Source of the DNA: Conchocele bisecta
Lineage: Eukaryota; Mollusca; Bivalvia; Lucinida; Thyasiridae
NCBI GenBank assembly: GCA_029237695.1
Contig: CM055265.1
Coordinates: 214,536,506-214,600,505 of the forward strand
Direction of reading: 5' to 3'
DNA length: 64,000 nt
Of the stretch, positions 15,869 to 25,257 are shown piece by piece. The first letter of the stretch is position 1. Each line of letters starts with the position of its first letter. The position numbers and the translations under genes are program-made. The notes under the pieces were generated by a model that was not told where the DNA came from, did not search any database, and saw only the letters and a program-made list of their open reading frames with translations.

Positions 15869-17462
15869 TCAATGTTAAGTTTTCGTGTTTGAGTCCATTT
15901 CTTTGTTACTGTACCACCTAGGACCACCAAAATTTCACAGCTTCATAATCAAGGGGTGCCCACCACATATCACTATCCAACATGTTACTATTTTTTTTAA
16001 CTTCACCCATTTTTTCCGCGTAGTCGACTTAGCCATTTTCAATGTTAAGTTTTTGCGTTTACAATGTTAAGTTTTCGTGTTTAAGTCCATTTCTTTGGTA
16101 CTGTACCACCTAGGACCACCAAACTTTCACAGCTTCATAATCAAGGGGTACCCACCACATATCACTATCCAACATGTTACTTTTTTTTTTAACTTCACCC
16201 ATTTTTTCCGCGCAGTCGACTTAGCCATTTTCAATGTTAAGTTTTCGCGTTTACAATGTTAAGTTTTCGTGTTTAAGTCCATTTCTTTGGTACTGTACCA
16301 CCTAGGACCACCAAACTTTCACAGCTTCATAACCAAGGGGTGCCTACCACATACAACTATCCAACATGTGACCATTTTTTTACCTTCACCTATTATTTCT
16401 ACGTAATTGACTTAGCCATTTTCAATGTTAACTTTTTAACGTACGTCTGGTTAGAGTTTTTGGTTAAAACTTTTTCGTTATACTATATCTCTGCAACTGC
16501 TTCGCCCATTACCTTGAAACTTCACATGGGTGTTTATCATCATCCATATTTTCATTCTAACCCCCAACCGTGCGGCCCCTGTGCCCAATGTCAAGGTCAA
16601 ATTACTTTGAATTTTTTTGTTAAAGTTTTTCGTGTACTATATCTCTGCAACTGCTTCACCCAATACCTTGATACTTCACATGGGTGTTTATCATCATTGT
16701 CGCACCTGCTTGCGGAAAGCGCGATCCTGTGCCCAATGTCAAGGTCAATTACTTTGAATTTTTTTTGTTAAAGTTTTTTCTGTGTACTATATCTCTGCAA
16801 CTGCTTCACCCAATACCTTGATACTTCACATGGGTGTTTATCATCATTGTCGCACCTGCTTGCGGAAAGCGCGATCCTGTGCCCAATGTCAAGGTCAAAT
16901 TACTTTGAATTTTTTTGTTAAAGTTTTTTCGTGTACTATATCTCTGCAACTGCTTCATCCAATACCTTGATACTTCACATGGGTGTTTATCATCATTGTT
17001 GCACCTGCTTGCGGAAAGCGCGATCCTGTGCCCAATGTCAAGGTCAAATTACTTTGAATTTTTTTGTTAATTTTTTTTCGTGTACTATATCTCTGCAACT
17101 GCTTCACCCAATACCTTCATACTTCACATGGGTGTTTATCATCATTGTCGCACCTGCTTGCGGAAAGCGCGATCCTGTGCCCTATGTCAAGTTCAAATTA
17201 CTTTGAATTTTTCTGTTAAAGTTTTTTCGTGTACTATATCTCTGCAACTGCTTCACCCAATACATGTACCTTGATACTTCACATGGGTGTTTATCATCAT
17301 TGTCACACCTGCTTGCGGAAAGCGCTATATCGTCGGCATTTTGGCATACGTCCGTCCGTTCGTCCGTGTGTCCGGTTAAAGTTTTTTGGTTAAAGTTTTT
17401 CCATCTACTATATCTATTTTTTTAGTGTCCATGCCTCGCCCCAAGGCGCGACATGCAGGCCA
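15863..17462 (+). mobile_element. pearl/Helentron-like repeat nested in the Polinton
   Basis: Three tandem units of about 190 bp at 15870-16440 (AATGTTAAGTTTTCGTGTTT, CACCTAGGACCACCAAA) are followed by five units of about 150 bp at 16460-17330. The latter read ACTATATCTCTGCAACTGCTTC, ACTTCACATGGGTGTTTATC, GCACCTGCTTGCGGAAAGCG, TGTCAAGGTCAAATTAC. The 3' end GGCGCGACATGCAGGCCACGGCCATCTAG matches copies outside the Polinton (1346, 38035). It therefore inserted after the Polinton did, in or beside the 5' end of the fibre gene. No genes are present. Confidence 0.8.
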
Positions 17463-17719
17463 CGGCCATCTAGTCTACAAAAAGTGGGTATAATTATGTT
17501 ATCCAAGTGTCTATGCTTGGAAAAAACCTGGCCTTCGTGGCTTTGCCTCGTTTCTTGTTTATCAGGGCCTTGGTTTTTCCAGTAGTTAAAAAGTCGCCCT
17601 CTGTCGGATGAATCCACCTTCTGCCGGTTCCAAATTCTTTGAATTTGTCACCAATCGGAAGAACTACCTGGTCCGTATATACTCATAATAAAATTAATTA
17701 TAATATTGGGCACCTATAC
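17463..17719. other. short Polinton remnant between nested repeat and minor capsid gene
   Basis: About 250 bp of Polinton sequence. The - strand is open from about 17640 to 17465 with a polar segment (GRLFNYWKNQGPDKQETRQ...KHRHLDNIIIPTF). It could be the original N-terminus of the fibre protein, cut off by the nested element. No start codon is secure. Confidence 0.35.
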
Positions 17720-18407
17720 TCAATTAGAAATTTCGAGAACTACCGAAATCGGGTAATCGTTTTTCAACTTTCTCGCTTGATCATCGAGAATAGAGACCGT
17801 AAATTCGTGGATATGTCCCGATTCCAAAACTTTCATCTCAGGGTGTTGGAAGTCTAAGGTCACAGTCTCGCCATAGAAACAGTCGCTGGCTTGCACGGTT
17901 TTCAGTAATGTGCTGGGAGTGCCGTCTACCGTGTTGTACGATGTGTTCACCCGATCCAGGTGCACCCTGAGAGTTTTTGTGAAGGCGAAGTCCACCGGGT
18001 TATCACCGACGTACCTCACCCGGGGTAAACACTCCTTTGTTTGAGGAGTATGTCTCTCTAAAACCGAGTTGAATACCCAACCCCGGGGAGACCACTACCT
18101 TATTATCAGTGCTGATGGTCATTGTTGCGAGCCCGGTAGCATTCGATACTGTGAGGTTGATTATACCGTCAAGCTCTGAGTTGACAAAATCTTTGAGCTG
18201 TCTTATTCCCCACAGTCCGTGAGGCAGCTTTACACCTAATTGTTGTCCATCCTTCACATAGTAAAACCCTTCGCTCTTCCCCACATTCTGCCACCCAACC
18301 GTGAACGTGATTGATCTGAGGCCTACCCGGCGTTGTCCGCAGCAGTTGTCGATTGATTTTTGAAGTTCACAACTCCCTTTTTGAACATTAGTGATAGTAG
18401 CAAACAT
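17720..18407 (-). pseudogene. minor capsid (penton-like) protein, one frameshift
   Basis: The gene starts at ATG 18407 (MFATITNVQKG...), 14 bp from the divergent gene at 18422, and ends at 17720 with PISVVLEISN. Recognisable blocks are RRVGLRSITFTVGW, the PHGLWGIRQLKDFV segment, the VDFAFTKTLRVHLDRVN stretch and the HPEMKVLESGHIHEFTV-ILDD end. I recall these from the Polinton/adintovirus minor capsid family, where a single-jelly-roll penton base fills the capsid vertices. The frame breaks by one base between about 18007 and 18030, near a CCGGGG run. Everything else is intact at about 228 codons. Its place beside fibre and capsid genes fits. Confidence 0.7.
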
Positions 18408-18421
18408 AATAATATCTTTCA

Positions 18422-19855
18422 ATGGATACAAAAGCATTTAGCTTTAACTCTAATGCAAAGTACGCGGTCGGTGGTAAATACACGCAAAAAGACGTTGTTA
18501 ACCGTCTTGTACACCCAACCGTAACGGTTAGACCGGACAGTGGCTTTGCCACCAATTTCCCTAACACGTTTGAGAAATATAGGCTGCCCAAGATTACTAC
18601 GATGGAGGCGGTAAACGGGTGGAAAGCCACACCGATGCAGTTTTGGCAGAACCAGCTAAATTTCGCTGTATGGTGCGCAACAGCCGGGTGTGGAGTTTCA
18701 CATAAAGACCATCTAACATCCAAGAATGTCATGCTCCGAAGTGTCTACAACTTTCACACGTATTATACTATTAGGAGGATTCTCAAAGAACTAGGTATTT
18801 CTCTACCTCAAGACGACGCCTGGGATCCCATTTCCAACGCATACGACCGTATGGCGTGGCGTTTGAAAGACTGTGTAACGAATTTAACGTTTCAAAAGAC
18901 GCGGACTGGAGACAGAAAGCATTTCCTACCACCACCGGCCTCGGGGACGTTCTCATTCGGGGCCAGTCCGGGAATTGGACGCAGACTGATTTTAGACACG
19001 ATCACTCCGGTGACCACATCGTCAGTCGGAACGCCGTGAATTTTGACCCCGCGACTATGACTTTCGGGCCAAAAGTGTCTGGAGGTCGGCACTGTGGCGT
19101 GTTTTCTTGTAAAATGTTACCTCCGAAACGGGCTCACGTCGATTACATACAGCAGGCTGCTGAGGTTCAGAACGCGTGGACCACATTTATGTTAGATAAG
19201 GGTCTAGGGTTCACGCAGGCCGGGGTTACTCGCGTCAACAAATCTATTCGCACGTACGTCTGGGCCATCCTCGGCGCACAGAAGCAAACTCGCAGTTCTA
19301 TACTGGGCACGGGAACAGCGTTTGATGCACAAAAACAATTCTTGGCACTTGTAGAGGACGCCATCTCAGCTAGGGTGGACCTGGAGAAGGCGATCCAGAA
19401 TTATCAAGACGTTTTGCAGACTGCCCGCACCCCGGTAGACTATGTATTTGGAATAGGTCTTTATATGGCGCCGAGCAATATGATACTACGAGACGACCCG
19501 GTTGACGGTTACAATAATCAGATCGTAGTCGCAACCACCAATCAAAAAATCGGCCACAATAGTAACGTGAACACGGGTATCATCAAGCTCCCACCCAAGA
19601 TGATCGGGCGCGGAGTTGTAAGTGGAACCGATTTCATAAAACGCCCAAAACACAAAATGGATACACCTCCCTCACTCAACACAATCGAACCCAGTACCCC
19701 CAATTCGTAAATTGGATGCACCATCGAGTTCCCCAAATCCAATCATCAACAATGTTGAAACACCAATCGAGATTGGAAGCACAACACACGAGGAGGAGAA
19801 ATTAGGGCTCGTCGTCGCCCTCGTGGCGATCGGATTATTTACGCTTTGGTTTTAG
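18422..19855 (+). pseudogene. conserved Polinton protein with C-terminal membrane anchor, two frameshifts
   Basis: The frame starts at ATG 18422 (MDTKAFSFNSNAKYAVGG) and contains QFWQNQLNFAVWCATAGCGVS, a block I recall as widespread in animal Polintons, with unknown function. A break at about 18850-18860 moves the frame, which then runs through GPKVSGGRHCGVFSCKMLPP, an SIRTYVWAILGAQ segment and DYVFGIGLYMAPSN. A second break in a five-C run at 19697-19701 creates a stop at 19708-19710. The shifted frame continues to TAG 19853-19855 with a hydrophobic tail (LGLVVALVAIGLFTLWF) after a charged linker. The intact product would be about 475 residues. Its 3' end overlaps the convergent gene by about 20 bp. 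A structural role is likely from its position but not shown. Confidence 0.65.
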
Positions 19856-21151
19856 GAACTCTCTGGCGAAGAATAGTAGGAGACCGGCGATTGCCACGAT
19901 TAAAGCCCAAGTATTTTTGGCTAGCCATCCGGCCGTTTTTGATAATATAGATAGCAAGTAAGAAACGATACTTCCGATCAGTCCAGGTAGTGCGGCAGCC
20001 GCCTTTTCGGCTAATTTAGCCAGGAGACTGGCGGAGAGGGCTTTTAGTTGTTTTTTTACCCACTCCTTGGCTCCGCCTGATGGCGCGGGTGCTGGTGCGG
20101 GTGCTGGTGCTGGTGCGGGTGCTGGTGCGGCACCACCAGTGAAAGCTAGAACTATGGTCGATATAGTCATGCTGATAGCAACGAGGATGCTTGATATCGT
20201 GATGCCCTGTTCTCTGAACAGAGTGCGAAGACGCTCACCGAGTGTCGTCTCCTCTTGCAGGACCCTCGAGATTGTTTCGCGGATCCGACTTATTTGGGTG
20301 CGGAGCGCCCCACGGCAAGCCGATGCGGTCTCAAAGCGAGATGCTTTTTCGTCCCGCAACGACCGCAGGCGTTCGGTGATCCGCTCGGTAGATTCTCTAT
20401 CGCCACCAGCTTCCTCCAGTTTTCTTTCTTCTAGCGCGATATGTTCATCCAGCGCCGTGAGTTTGGCGAGGTTATGGACCAATTCGCCCCGGACTGTTTG
20501 CATAGCCTTATCGAGTCCCCGGAGTTCGCGAAGAGGTAACGATGGGTCATCGTTAGACAGGTCGAGTATTTCGTTTTCGCCGAACGTGGTCTCCACCGCG
20601 TTAATAACGTCGGTGGTCACTTGAGGGACCTCGCTGAGCTCGCTGAGCTCGATAGAAACTGTCGAGTCGGCCATCTTATCTTTTAGGTTGTTTACGGCCC
20701 TTACAGCTGTGGCCCTCAAAACAATCTTCTTATTCTTCTTCCAATCTACGAATCCTAGTTCGCTCCTTACGAGTTGGCCACCGCCCGGGTTTCCGGCAAT
20801 GGTGCTCAGTGCTAGAGGTTTACCGGTCCTCGTGTTGACTATTGGGATATTTGATGCTGCTTTTAGTCGCAATCTACCGTTCAGATCAAATTTGAACTTG
20901 GAGTAGTCGCGACCGACAGATGGGACCAGACCTTTTTCTGCCAAACTGTTGTAGTAGTCGTTTACAGCTCCCTCGAGTAATTCCCGACTTTGACTAGTAG
21001 TAGCGCCACCTAATTCCCCCGATTGCGATTGGATTGGAACTGGAGGCTGTATCAAGGGCGTTTCGTCATTATAATCATCTATGTCATCATCATCCGCATT
21101 GAGGTAATCGTCTCTGCCGATTTCATACATGTCATTATCGTAATCAGCCAT
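19835..21151 (-). CDS. Polinton coiled-coil membrane protein with Pro-Ala linker
   Basis: Intact, 438 residues, ATG at 21151. It has an acidic N-terminus (residues 1-30, a run of Asp), then a conserved block around residues 56-160 (EGAVNDYYNSLAEKGL, GRLRLKAASNIPIVNTRTG, LGFVDWKKNKK). A long coiled coil spans about 205-310, a membrane helix about 317-338, an (Ala-Pro)n linker about 341-357, a hydrophobic stretch about 386-404 and a final membrane helix about 412-430 with a basic end. The same architecture recurs in many Polintons. The function is unknown; a capsid-associated or membrane-remodelling role is a guess. The upstream region (21152-21207) is shared with the major capsid gene and carries an AATTAATTTTAAGAA motif. 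Confidence 0.75.
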   Translation of the reverse strand: MADYDNDMYEIGRDDYLNADDDDIDDYNDETPLIQPPVPIQSQSGELGGATTSQSRELLEGAVNDYYNSLAEKGLVPSVGRDYSKFKFDLNGRLRLKAASNIPIVNTRTGKPLALSTIAGNPGGGQLVRSELGFVDWKKNKKIVLRATAVRAVNNLKDKMADSTVSIELSELSEVPQVTTDVINAVETTFGENEILDLSNDDPSLPLRELRGLDKAMQTVRGELVHNLAKLTALDEHIALEERKLEEAGGDRESTERITERLRSLRDEKASRFETASACRGALRTQISRIRETISRVLQEETTLGERLRTLFREQGITISSILVAISMTISTIVLAFTGGAAPAPAPAPAPAPAPAPSGGAKEWVKKQLKALSASLLAKLAEKAAAALPGLIGSIVSYLLSILSKTAGWLAKNTWALIVAIAGLLLFFAREFLKPKRK

Positions 21152-21160
21152 ATTTATAAT

Positions 21161-21176
21161 TTCTTAAAATTAATTA
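21161..21176 (-). promoter_or_regulatory. AATTAATTTTAAGAA motif upstream of coiled-coil gene
   Basis: On the - strand TAATTAATTTTAAGAA lies 9 bp upstream of the ATG at 21151. The same string occurs at 22533-22550 and at 23419-23437, the latter directly before the ATG at 23438. A shared promoter or initiator element for structural genes is possible. Confidence 0.4.
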
Positions 21177-21207
21177 TGTATTAAAGACAAAACCATACGG
21201 GTTTAAT

Positions 21208-22519
21208 ATAGATTCACTAAATTATTTCTTCGAGTCAATACGGTCGCAAACTCAATCCATACCGCAGACTGCGTGAGCCCCTCGGGGCAAAAGGCGTGAG
21301 ACAGAGTGTCGTTATTACGAACAACCCATCGACGATCGACCAGAACAAACAGCTCTTGGTCCGCTTCCCCAACCTCGGAGCTAACGACGTCATTGTGCCG
21401 GGTACTGTTCGCCTCGCTTTCACTATTTCGCTGACGTCGACGGACGATAACCGAACCATCGTTCAGAACCTGGGTCGCGCCATAGTCAAGAAGACCATGA
21501 TAAAGATTTCTGGTAATGAGGTGATGTCGATCGATGACAGCGACGTCTACCATTGTTATCAGGACCTATGGATGACGGCGCAAGAGCGCGAAAACGCTGT
21601 CTATCAGGGTATTGACACCAGCAAAAATAAGAAACGTAACCAAACTTAGAATCGGGGCTGGTAACAAGGTAGATAACAACGCGAGCGACAACGCGGTCGC
21701 GGGCGCTTACGGCAACCGCTTCTACATCCCGCTCGACTTTGAGTTGTTGAGAGTCACATGCCCTACTATCAGAGCGCTTTGGCTGACCGCCTCGAATACG
21801 AACTAACGTTCAACGACTACGGCCGAGTTCTCATAGCCAGCGACATGTTATCGACGTATACGATCGATAATATTTCGCTGGAGTACGACATGGTCACGAT
21901 GCCCGAACTCGCGCGATTGATCAGAACCCAGTACGCCGGGCGCGTTGCCATACTTTACGACCGAGTTCTTCGCCATCGCAAGATGACGAAAGACAAAGGC
22001 GACACATTGTGGAATATTAATGTCAACGTACCCGCCCGCTCGATGAAAGGTATACTGATGTTGTTCGAGGATGCTCGGTTCGCGTTCGGTGCTAGAAAAA
22101 CCGACAAATTCTATAACCCCAAAATCACGAAGGTAGAGGTGACGATCGAGGGAGTACCCAATCAACTCTACAGCGCGGGTCTTCGCGCGCACCAGCAGTG
22201 GGACGAAGTAAGAAAGCAGTTTGCTGCCGGCTCTAAGCGCTCTCCGGAGGTTGCAGCGGTTGCCAAAGACCTGCATCTCTCGGCCGTCTCCCTCGCGGAT
22301 TTCCTGAATACCAAATACGCGTTATGGCTAGACATGCGAGCCAGCGACGACGACCAAATACACGGCAACGGACGCCAAGTTGAGAACGCTAGCGAGGGTG
22401 TGACGATCCAGATAACCAAAGAGGCGGACGGAGCCGGGCCATTGAACGTGTACTTATATATAATTACAGACGCACAACTCAACATCGAAGATGGCCGATA
22501 CGTCTCAGCACTCTACTAA
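21208..22519 (+). pseudogene. double-jelly-roll major capsid protein (hexon-like), frameshifted
   Basis: Conserved blocks identify the Polinton major capsid: ITNNPSTIDQNKQLLVRFPN, a VIVPGTVRLAFTI segment, KISGNEVMSIDDSDVYHCY, AYGNRFYIPLDFEL, then RLEYELTFNDY and QLYSAGLRAHQQWDE, ending TDAQLNIEDGRYVSALY. The family forms trimeric pseudo-hexameric capsomers related to adenovirus hexon. The start is uncertain: the first long frame begins only at GTG 21296, while sequence from about 21208 opens with ATA where an ATG would be expected and changes frame before 21296. Further single-base breaks lie near an A5 run at 21623-21627 and at about 21741-21755. The 3' two-thirds (21758-22519) is intact. 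The last 29 bases overlap the ATPase gene. Confidence 0.85.
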
Positions 22520-23168
22520 ATCTAACGATTTATTAATTAATTTTAAGAAAATTAACAATCAATACCAATTCACGATTGGAGATGCCCACTCTGCCATAAT
22601 ATGTGGGCAGACAGGATGCGGAAAAACGGTTTTCATCCTAGACTTGCTCGAGGGCTCCTACCGCGATGCCTTTCGCCACATTGTGATCCTGTGTCCCACT
22701 GTGCGGCACAACGATACTTATCAGCGGCGCCCGTGGATATGGACCGACCCTGAGGTATACGTTATTGACCCCGGTGATAGACTTCACGATTGGCTGCGTG
22801 GTTTATACCAAAGATTCCAGGGTGAGCCCACCCTATACGTGATTGACGATTGCTCAGCCAAGGCGGCGATGACCAAAAAGAAGGACATGCTCTCCGAGCT
22901 CGCATTTTCTGGCCGCCATGCTAGGCAAAGCGTATGGATATCAACTCAAAAGTACAACGCCGTCTTCAAGGATCTGCGCGAGCAAACGAAATGGGTCGCC
23001 CTCTTTCACTGCAAGGACCGAGACTCATTCGATGACTGTCTTCGAGAGAATGACGTTATCCCAACGCGCGAGGAGCGCCTGGAGGTTCGACAGATGCTTT
23101 CGGAAACTAAGCACGCCAAGCTTTTGCTAAAGACTGATCAACCAACTGCTTACGATATTATCAATTAA
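22491..23168 (+). CDS. FtsK/HerA-type genome-packaging ATPase
   Basis: Intact, 225 residues from ATG 22491, overlapping the capsid stop by 29 bp. Walker A GQTGCGKT is at residues 39-46 and Walker B LYVIDD at 115-120. A conserved SGRHARQSVWISTQKY segment follows (sensor or Q-motif region). Length and motifs match the A32-like packaging ATPases of Polintons, virophages and NCLDVs, which drive DNA into preformed capsids. The gene order capsid then ATPase is typical. An AATTAATTTTAAGAAA string lies within the first codons (22533-22550). Confidence 0.93.
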   Translation: MADTSQHSTKSNDLLINFKKINNQYQFTIGDAHSAIICGQTGCGKTVFILDLLEGSYRDAFRHIVILCPTVRHNDTYQRRPWIWTDPEVYVIDPGDRLHDWLRGLYQRFQGEPTLYVIDDCSAKAAMTKKKDMLSELAFSGRHARQSVWISTQKYNAVFKDLREQTKWVALFHCKDRDSFDDCLRENDVIPTREERLEVRQMLSETKHAKLLLKTDQPTAYDIIN

Positions 23169-23437
23169 TTTTATAATTAATTAGCAATTACTTAACGCTC
23201 GTTAGTAATTGCCGAGTAAATGCTTAACAATGCTTGGCAATTGCTGAACAATGCTGAACAAATGCTTAACAAATGTTGAACAAATGCTGAACAATGGTTA
23301 ACAATGTTAACAATTTGGTGCTCCGCTGCGAGCTGTGTTGCGAGCATAATGGTGATCATCGGGGTATCGGGTGGTGTGCTTGGCAATATGTTAAAGTGAT
23401 GAGACTTGTTAGAATAGTTAAATTAATTTTAAGAAAA
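23169..23437. other. spacer with CTTAACAATG-type short repeats
   Basis: Between the ATPase and the next gene is a run of about eight imperfect repeats of 10-14 bp built on TGCTTAACAA / TGCTGAACAA (23220-23310), then AT-rich DNA with TAAATTAATTTTAAGAAAA just before the ATG at 23438. An upstream in-frame ATG at 23294 lies within the repeats and is not a convincing start. Confidence 0.5.
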
Positions 23438-24103
23438 ATGAACTGCGACGAACTTCTCGATCAGCTAATGGAAGAAACCTCAACTCCGACTGCCAACACA
23501 GATAATGATCCGACAGAGCAATCGGAATCAACTCCAACTCCAACGGCGGTTGGTATTGGGTTGAGTGCAACGACTCCGAATGAAAATGAAAATGCGGCGC
23601 GACGAGAGCGGCTAGCTGCGCTGGTTGCTGGGGGACAATCGGAGCATTATCTCGGTAGGCGTCTCTCAGTTTTTCAGGTGGATAAGATGTCGGATGCGGA
23701 GATCGATAAAATGTATGCGCGATACGAATCTAGGTTAGGTGCGGAGATGACAAAAACTCTCGGATCGGCGGCTATTCATTTGTACGCAACTGCCGTTAAT
23801 ATACTTCTCCCTATACCAAACACCGCGGGATTGATTGACGATCTAGAGACTGACCCTTTTATAGGTCACACTCTTAGAACAGCCTGCTGCTCAATTTATC
23901 ACAAGTTTGGAATGTACTTAGCTCCGCTGACAACCGCGTTAACCACGGGTAAACACTGTCAATTTGGACATATATGCCCACGAACTATAAGCCCTAATAT
24001 TAATATCATAAATGATGACACAAGACACACCCGCGAGAGTGACGGAGTTGAACCCGATTGCTCCAACACAATCGAACCCGAGTGTTACTCCGCCACTGGA
24101 TGA
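23438..24103 (+). CDS. conserved Polinton protein (DKMSDAEIDKMYARYE family), unknown function
   Basis: An intact frame of 221 residues from ATG 23438 (MNCDELLDQLMEETS); the open frame extends upstream but through a short-repeat tract. After a Thr/Ser/Asn-rich N-terminus comes a conserved core: RRLSVFQVDKMSDAEIDKM, ARYESRLGAEMTKTLGSAA, then DPFIGHTLRTACCSIYH and MYLAPLTTALTTGKHCQFG. I recall this block as common to animal Polintons, but no function is established. The last 92 bases overlap the next gene. The Ser/Thr-rich 5' part contains a CCAACGGCGGTTGG palindrome at 23540. Confidence 0.65.
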   Translation: MNCDELLDQLMEETSTPTANTDNDPTEQSESTPTPTAVGIGLSATTPNENENAARRERLAALVAGGQSEHYLGRRLSVFQVDKMSDAEIDKMYARYESRLGAEMTKTLGSAAIHLYATAVNILLPIPNTAGLIDDLETDPFIGHTLRTACCSIYHKFGMYLAPLTTALTTGKHCQFGHICPRTISPNINIINDDTRHTRESDGVEPDCSNTIEPECYSATG

Positions 24104-24536
24104 CATACCGCATATAAAAAATCCCAAAAGACAGGCAGCTGGGCGGGCGTCGGCTGCCACCCGAAAAGTTAAACAAGATAAAATACTCGCCGAGCTTCGA
24201 GAGGCTAAACAGTCGTTGCAATCGGGGACGGAGACAGCAAAACATCTGAAGACAGAGTTGAGTACAACAACACCCCCAATTCACGAATTGGAAGCACACT
24301 CAACACCCAATACCAACTGCCGTTGGAGTTGGGCGAATCCGATTAAACCCAAATTCATGAATTGGAGTTGGGTTGTTGGTGGTGGTCTGGCAGTTGTTGG
24401 TGCCCTGTGCGTGTGGAAATACCCCCTATTATCGAAAAAACAACCAGCCAGTGTTCAGAAGAAAGTTACGAAACACCAATCGCGATTGGATGCGCCCCAT
24501 TTAAACATTGATCGCGACCCCTTTTATATGCAATAA
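24012..24536 (+). CDS. Polinton small membrane protein with KNPKRxxAGR motif
   Basis: Intact, 174 residues, ATG at 24012 in a different frame from the overlapping upstream gene. Residues about 36-50 carry IKNPKRQAAGRASAA, a basic motif I recall from Polinton proteins. A short coiled coil (about 52-82) follows. A single membrane helix spans about 119-136 (WVVGGGLAVVGALCVW), and the tail is basic. Three or four of the CCAAT...ATTGG palindromes lie in this gene. The role is unknown; the basic segment might contact packaged DNA. Confidence 0.6.
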   Translation: MMTQDTPARVTELNPIAPTQSNPSVTPPLDDIPHIKNPKRQAAGRASAATRKVKQDKILAELREAKQSLQSGTETAKHLKTELSTTTPPIHELEAHSTPNTNCRWSWANPIKPKFMNWSWVVGGGLAVVGALCVWKYPLLSKKQPASVQKKVTKHQSRLDAPHLNIDRDPFYMQ

Positions 24537-24541
24537 TTATA

Positions 24542-24775
24542 ATGGCTGAACAAGATGGTAAAATGTTAGTGAATGCGCTTTATCACGCCGTGGTGATATC
24601 GGGTTTCAGTATCGGGTATGCTCGACTATCAAAAATGGCCCTAGGAGGGTCCGCTCCCAAATTGGACTTTACTGTGAGAGACGTAGGGCTCGCGACCTTA
24701 GATGTAGTGGCTGCAGTTTGGACCTGAGATTATCTAGTTAAAGCTGGAATTCTACCAGTTAATATATGGAAATAA
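24542..24775 (+). pseudogene. small Polinton membrane protein, internal TGA
   Basis: ATG at 24542, five bases after the previous stop. Sixty-one codons end at TGA 24725-24727. The frame then stays open for 15 codons to TAA 24773-24775, which abuts the next ATG at 24776. That exact abutment and the family resemblance (DGKMLVNALYHAVVISGFSIGYA, then PKLDFTVRDVGLATLDVV followed by a DYLVKAGILP-like end) indicate one gene of about 76 residues with a premature stop. TGA in the context ACCTGAGAT would arise from CGA by CpG deamination, but this is inference. The product is predicted to have one or two membrane segments. Confidence 0.6.
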
Positions 24776-25207
24776 ATGGTTTCAATCGCAGTAATAGTAG
24801 GTGGTGCGCTCGTAAACGCATTGGCGTTCAGCGGTAGCAACTTTATATTCTCTAAAATGAAAAGCTCGAACGTGGATGAGGAGCGTAAGCGTCACGATTT
24901 AGCTGTAGAACAACTCAATAGCGCAAAGGAAGTGTGGTCGAAAAAACGAACCGCCCATCTGGACTGGGTCAACGAAGAGCTTCGCCGCGAAAATCACGCC
25001 GCGCAAACTTTTCAGAACGTTGAAGAAGCCAACCGCGAGTACGCGCTGGCATATCCGCAGAAAAATCTCGCGCCGCTGGATCGCGAGCCCCAACTTTCAG
25101 ATTTCTATGTACCGTCAGAGCCCCAAAAAGACCGCGAGATCGCGTTCATCGTCGTGGGAATGGGTGTGGTGGGTCTCGTCGGCTACTATATTCGATCGAG
25201 ATTTTAA
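24776..25207 (+). CDS. Polinton membrane protein with EERKRHDLAVEQL coiled coil
   Basis: Intact, 143 residues, ATG directly after the preceding stop. A membrane segment spans about 3-27 (VSIAVIVGGALVNALAFSG). A charged helix spans about 34-90 with EERKRHDLAVEQLNSA and HLDWVNEELRRENHA. The conserved PQLSDFYVPSEPQKDREIAF comes next, then a second membrane segment at about 121-138 (AFIVVGMGVVGLVGYY). The whole pattern recurs in Polintons near the packaging ATPase. The function is not known; a virion membrane or scaffold role is possible. Confidence 0.65.
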   Translation: MVSIAVIVGGALVNALAFSGSNFIFSKMKSSNVDEERKRHDLAVEQLNSAKEVWSKKRTAHLDWVNEELRRENHAAQTFQNVEEANREYALAYPQKNLAPLDREPQLSDFYVPSEPQKDREIAFIVVGMGVVGLVGYYIRSRF

Positions 25208-25257
25208 ATTAATTATTTTAAATAATTATTTTTATAAATATATATATATATAGAACG

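Noticed and set aside
15885..17274. Small repeated frames (about 60-140 codons) at 15.9-17.3 kb
   Set aside because: They repeat with the tandem units of the nested host element and are absent as proteins elsewhere; simple by-products.
17414..17640. Adenain-like protease remnant at the nested-repeat border
   Set aside because: The open - strand segment lacks any catalytic His/Cys pattern; it fits better as a possible fibre N-terminus, and even that is uncertain.
20067..20624. 185-codon + strand frame with an Ala-Gly run
   Set aside because: Antisense of the Pro-Ala linker and coiled coil of the - strand gene at 19835-21151.
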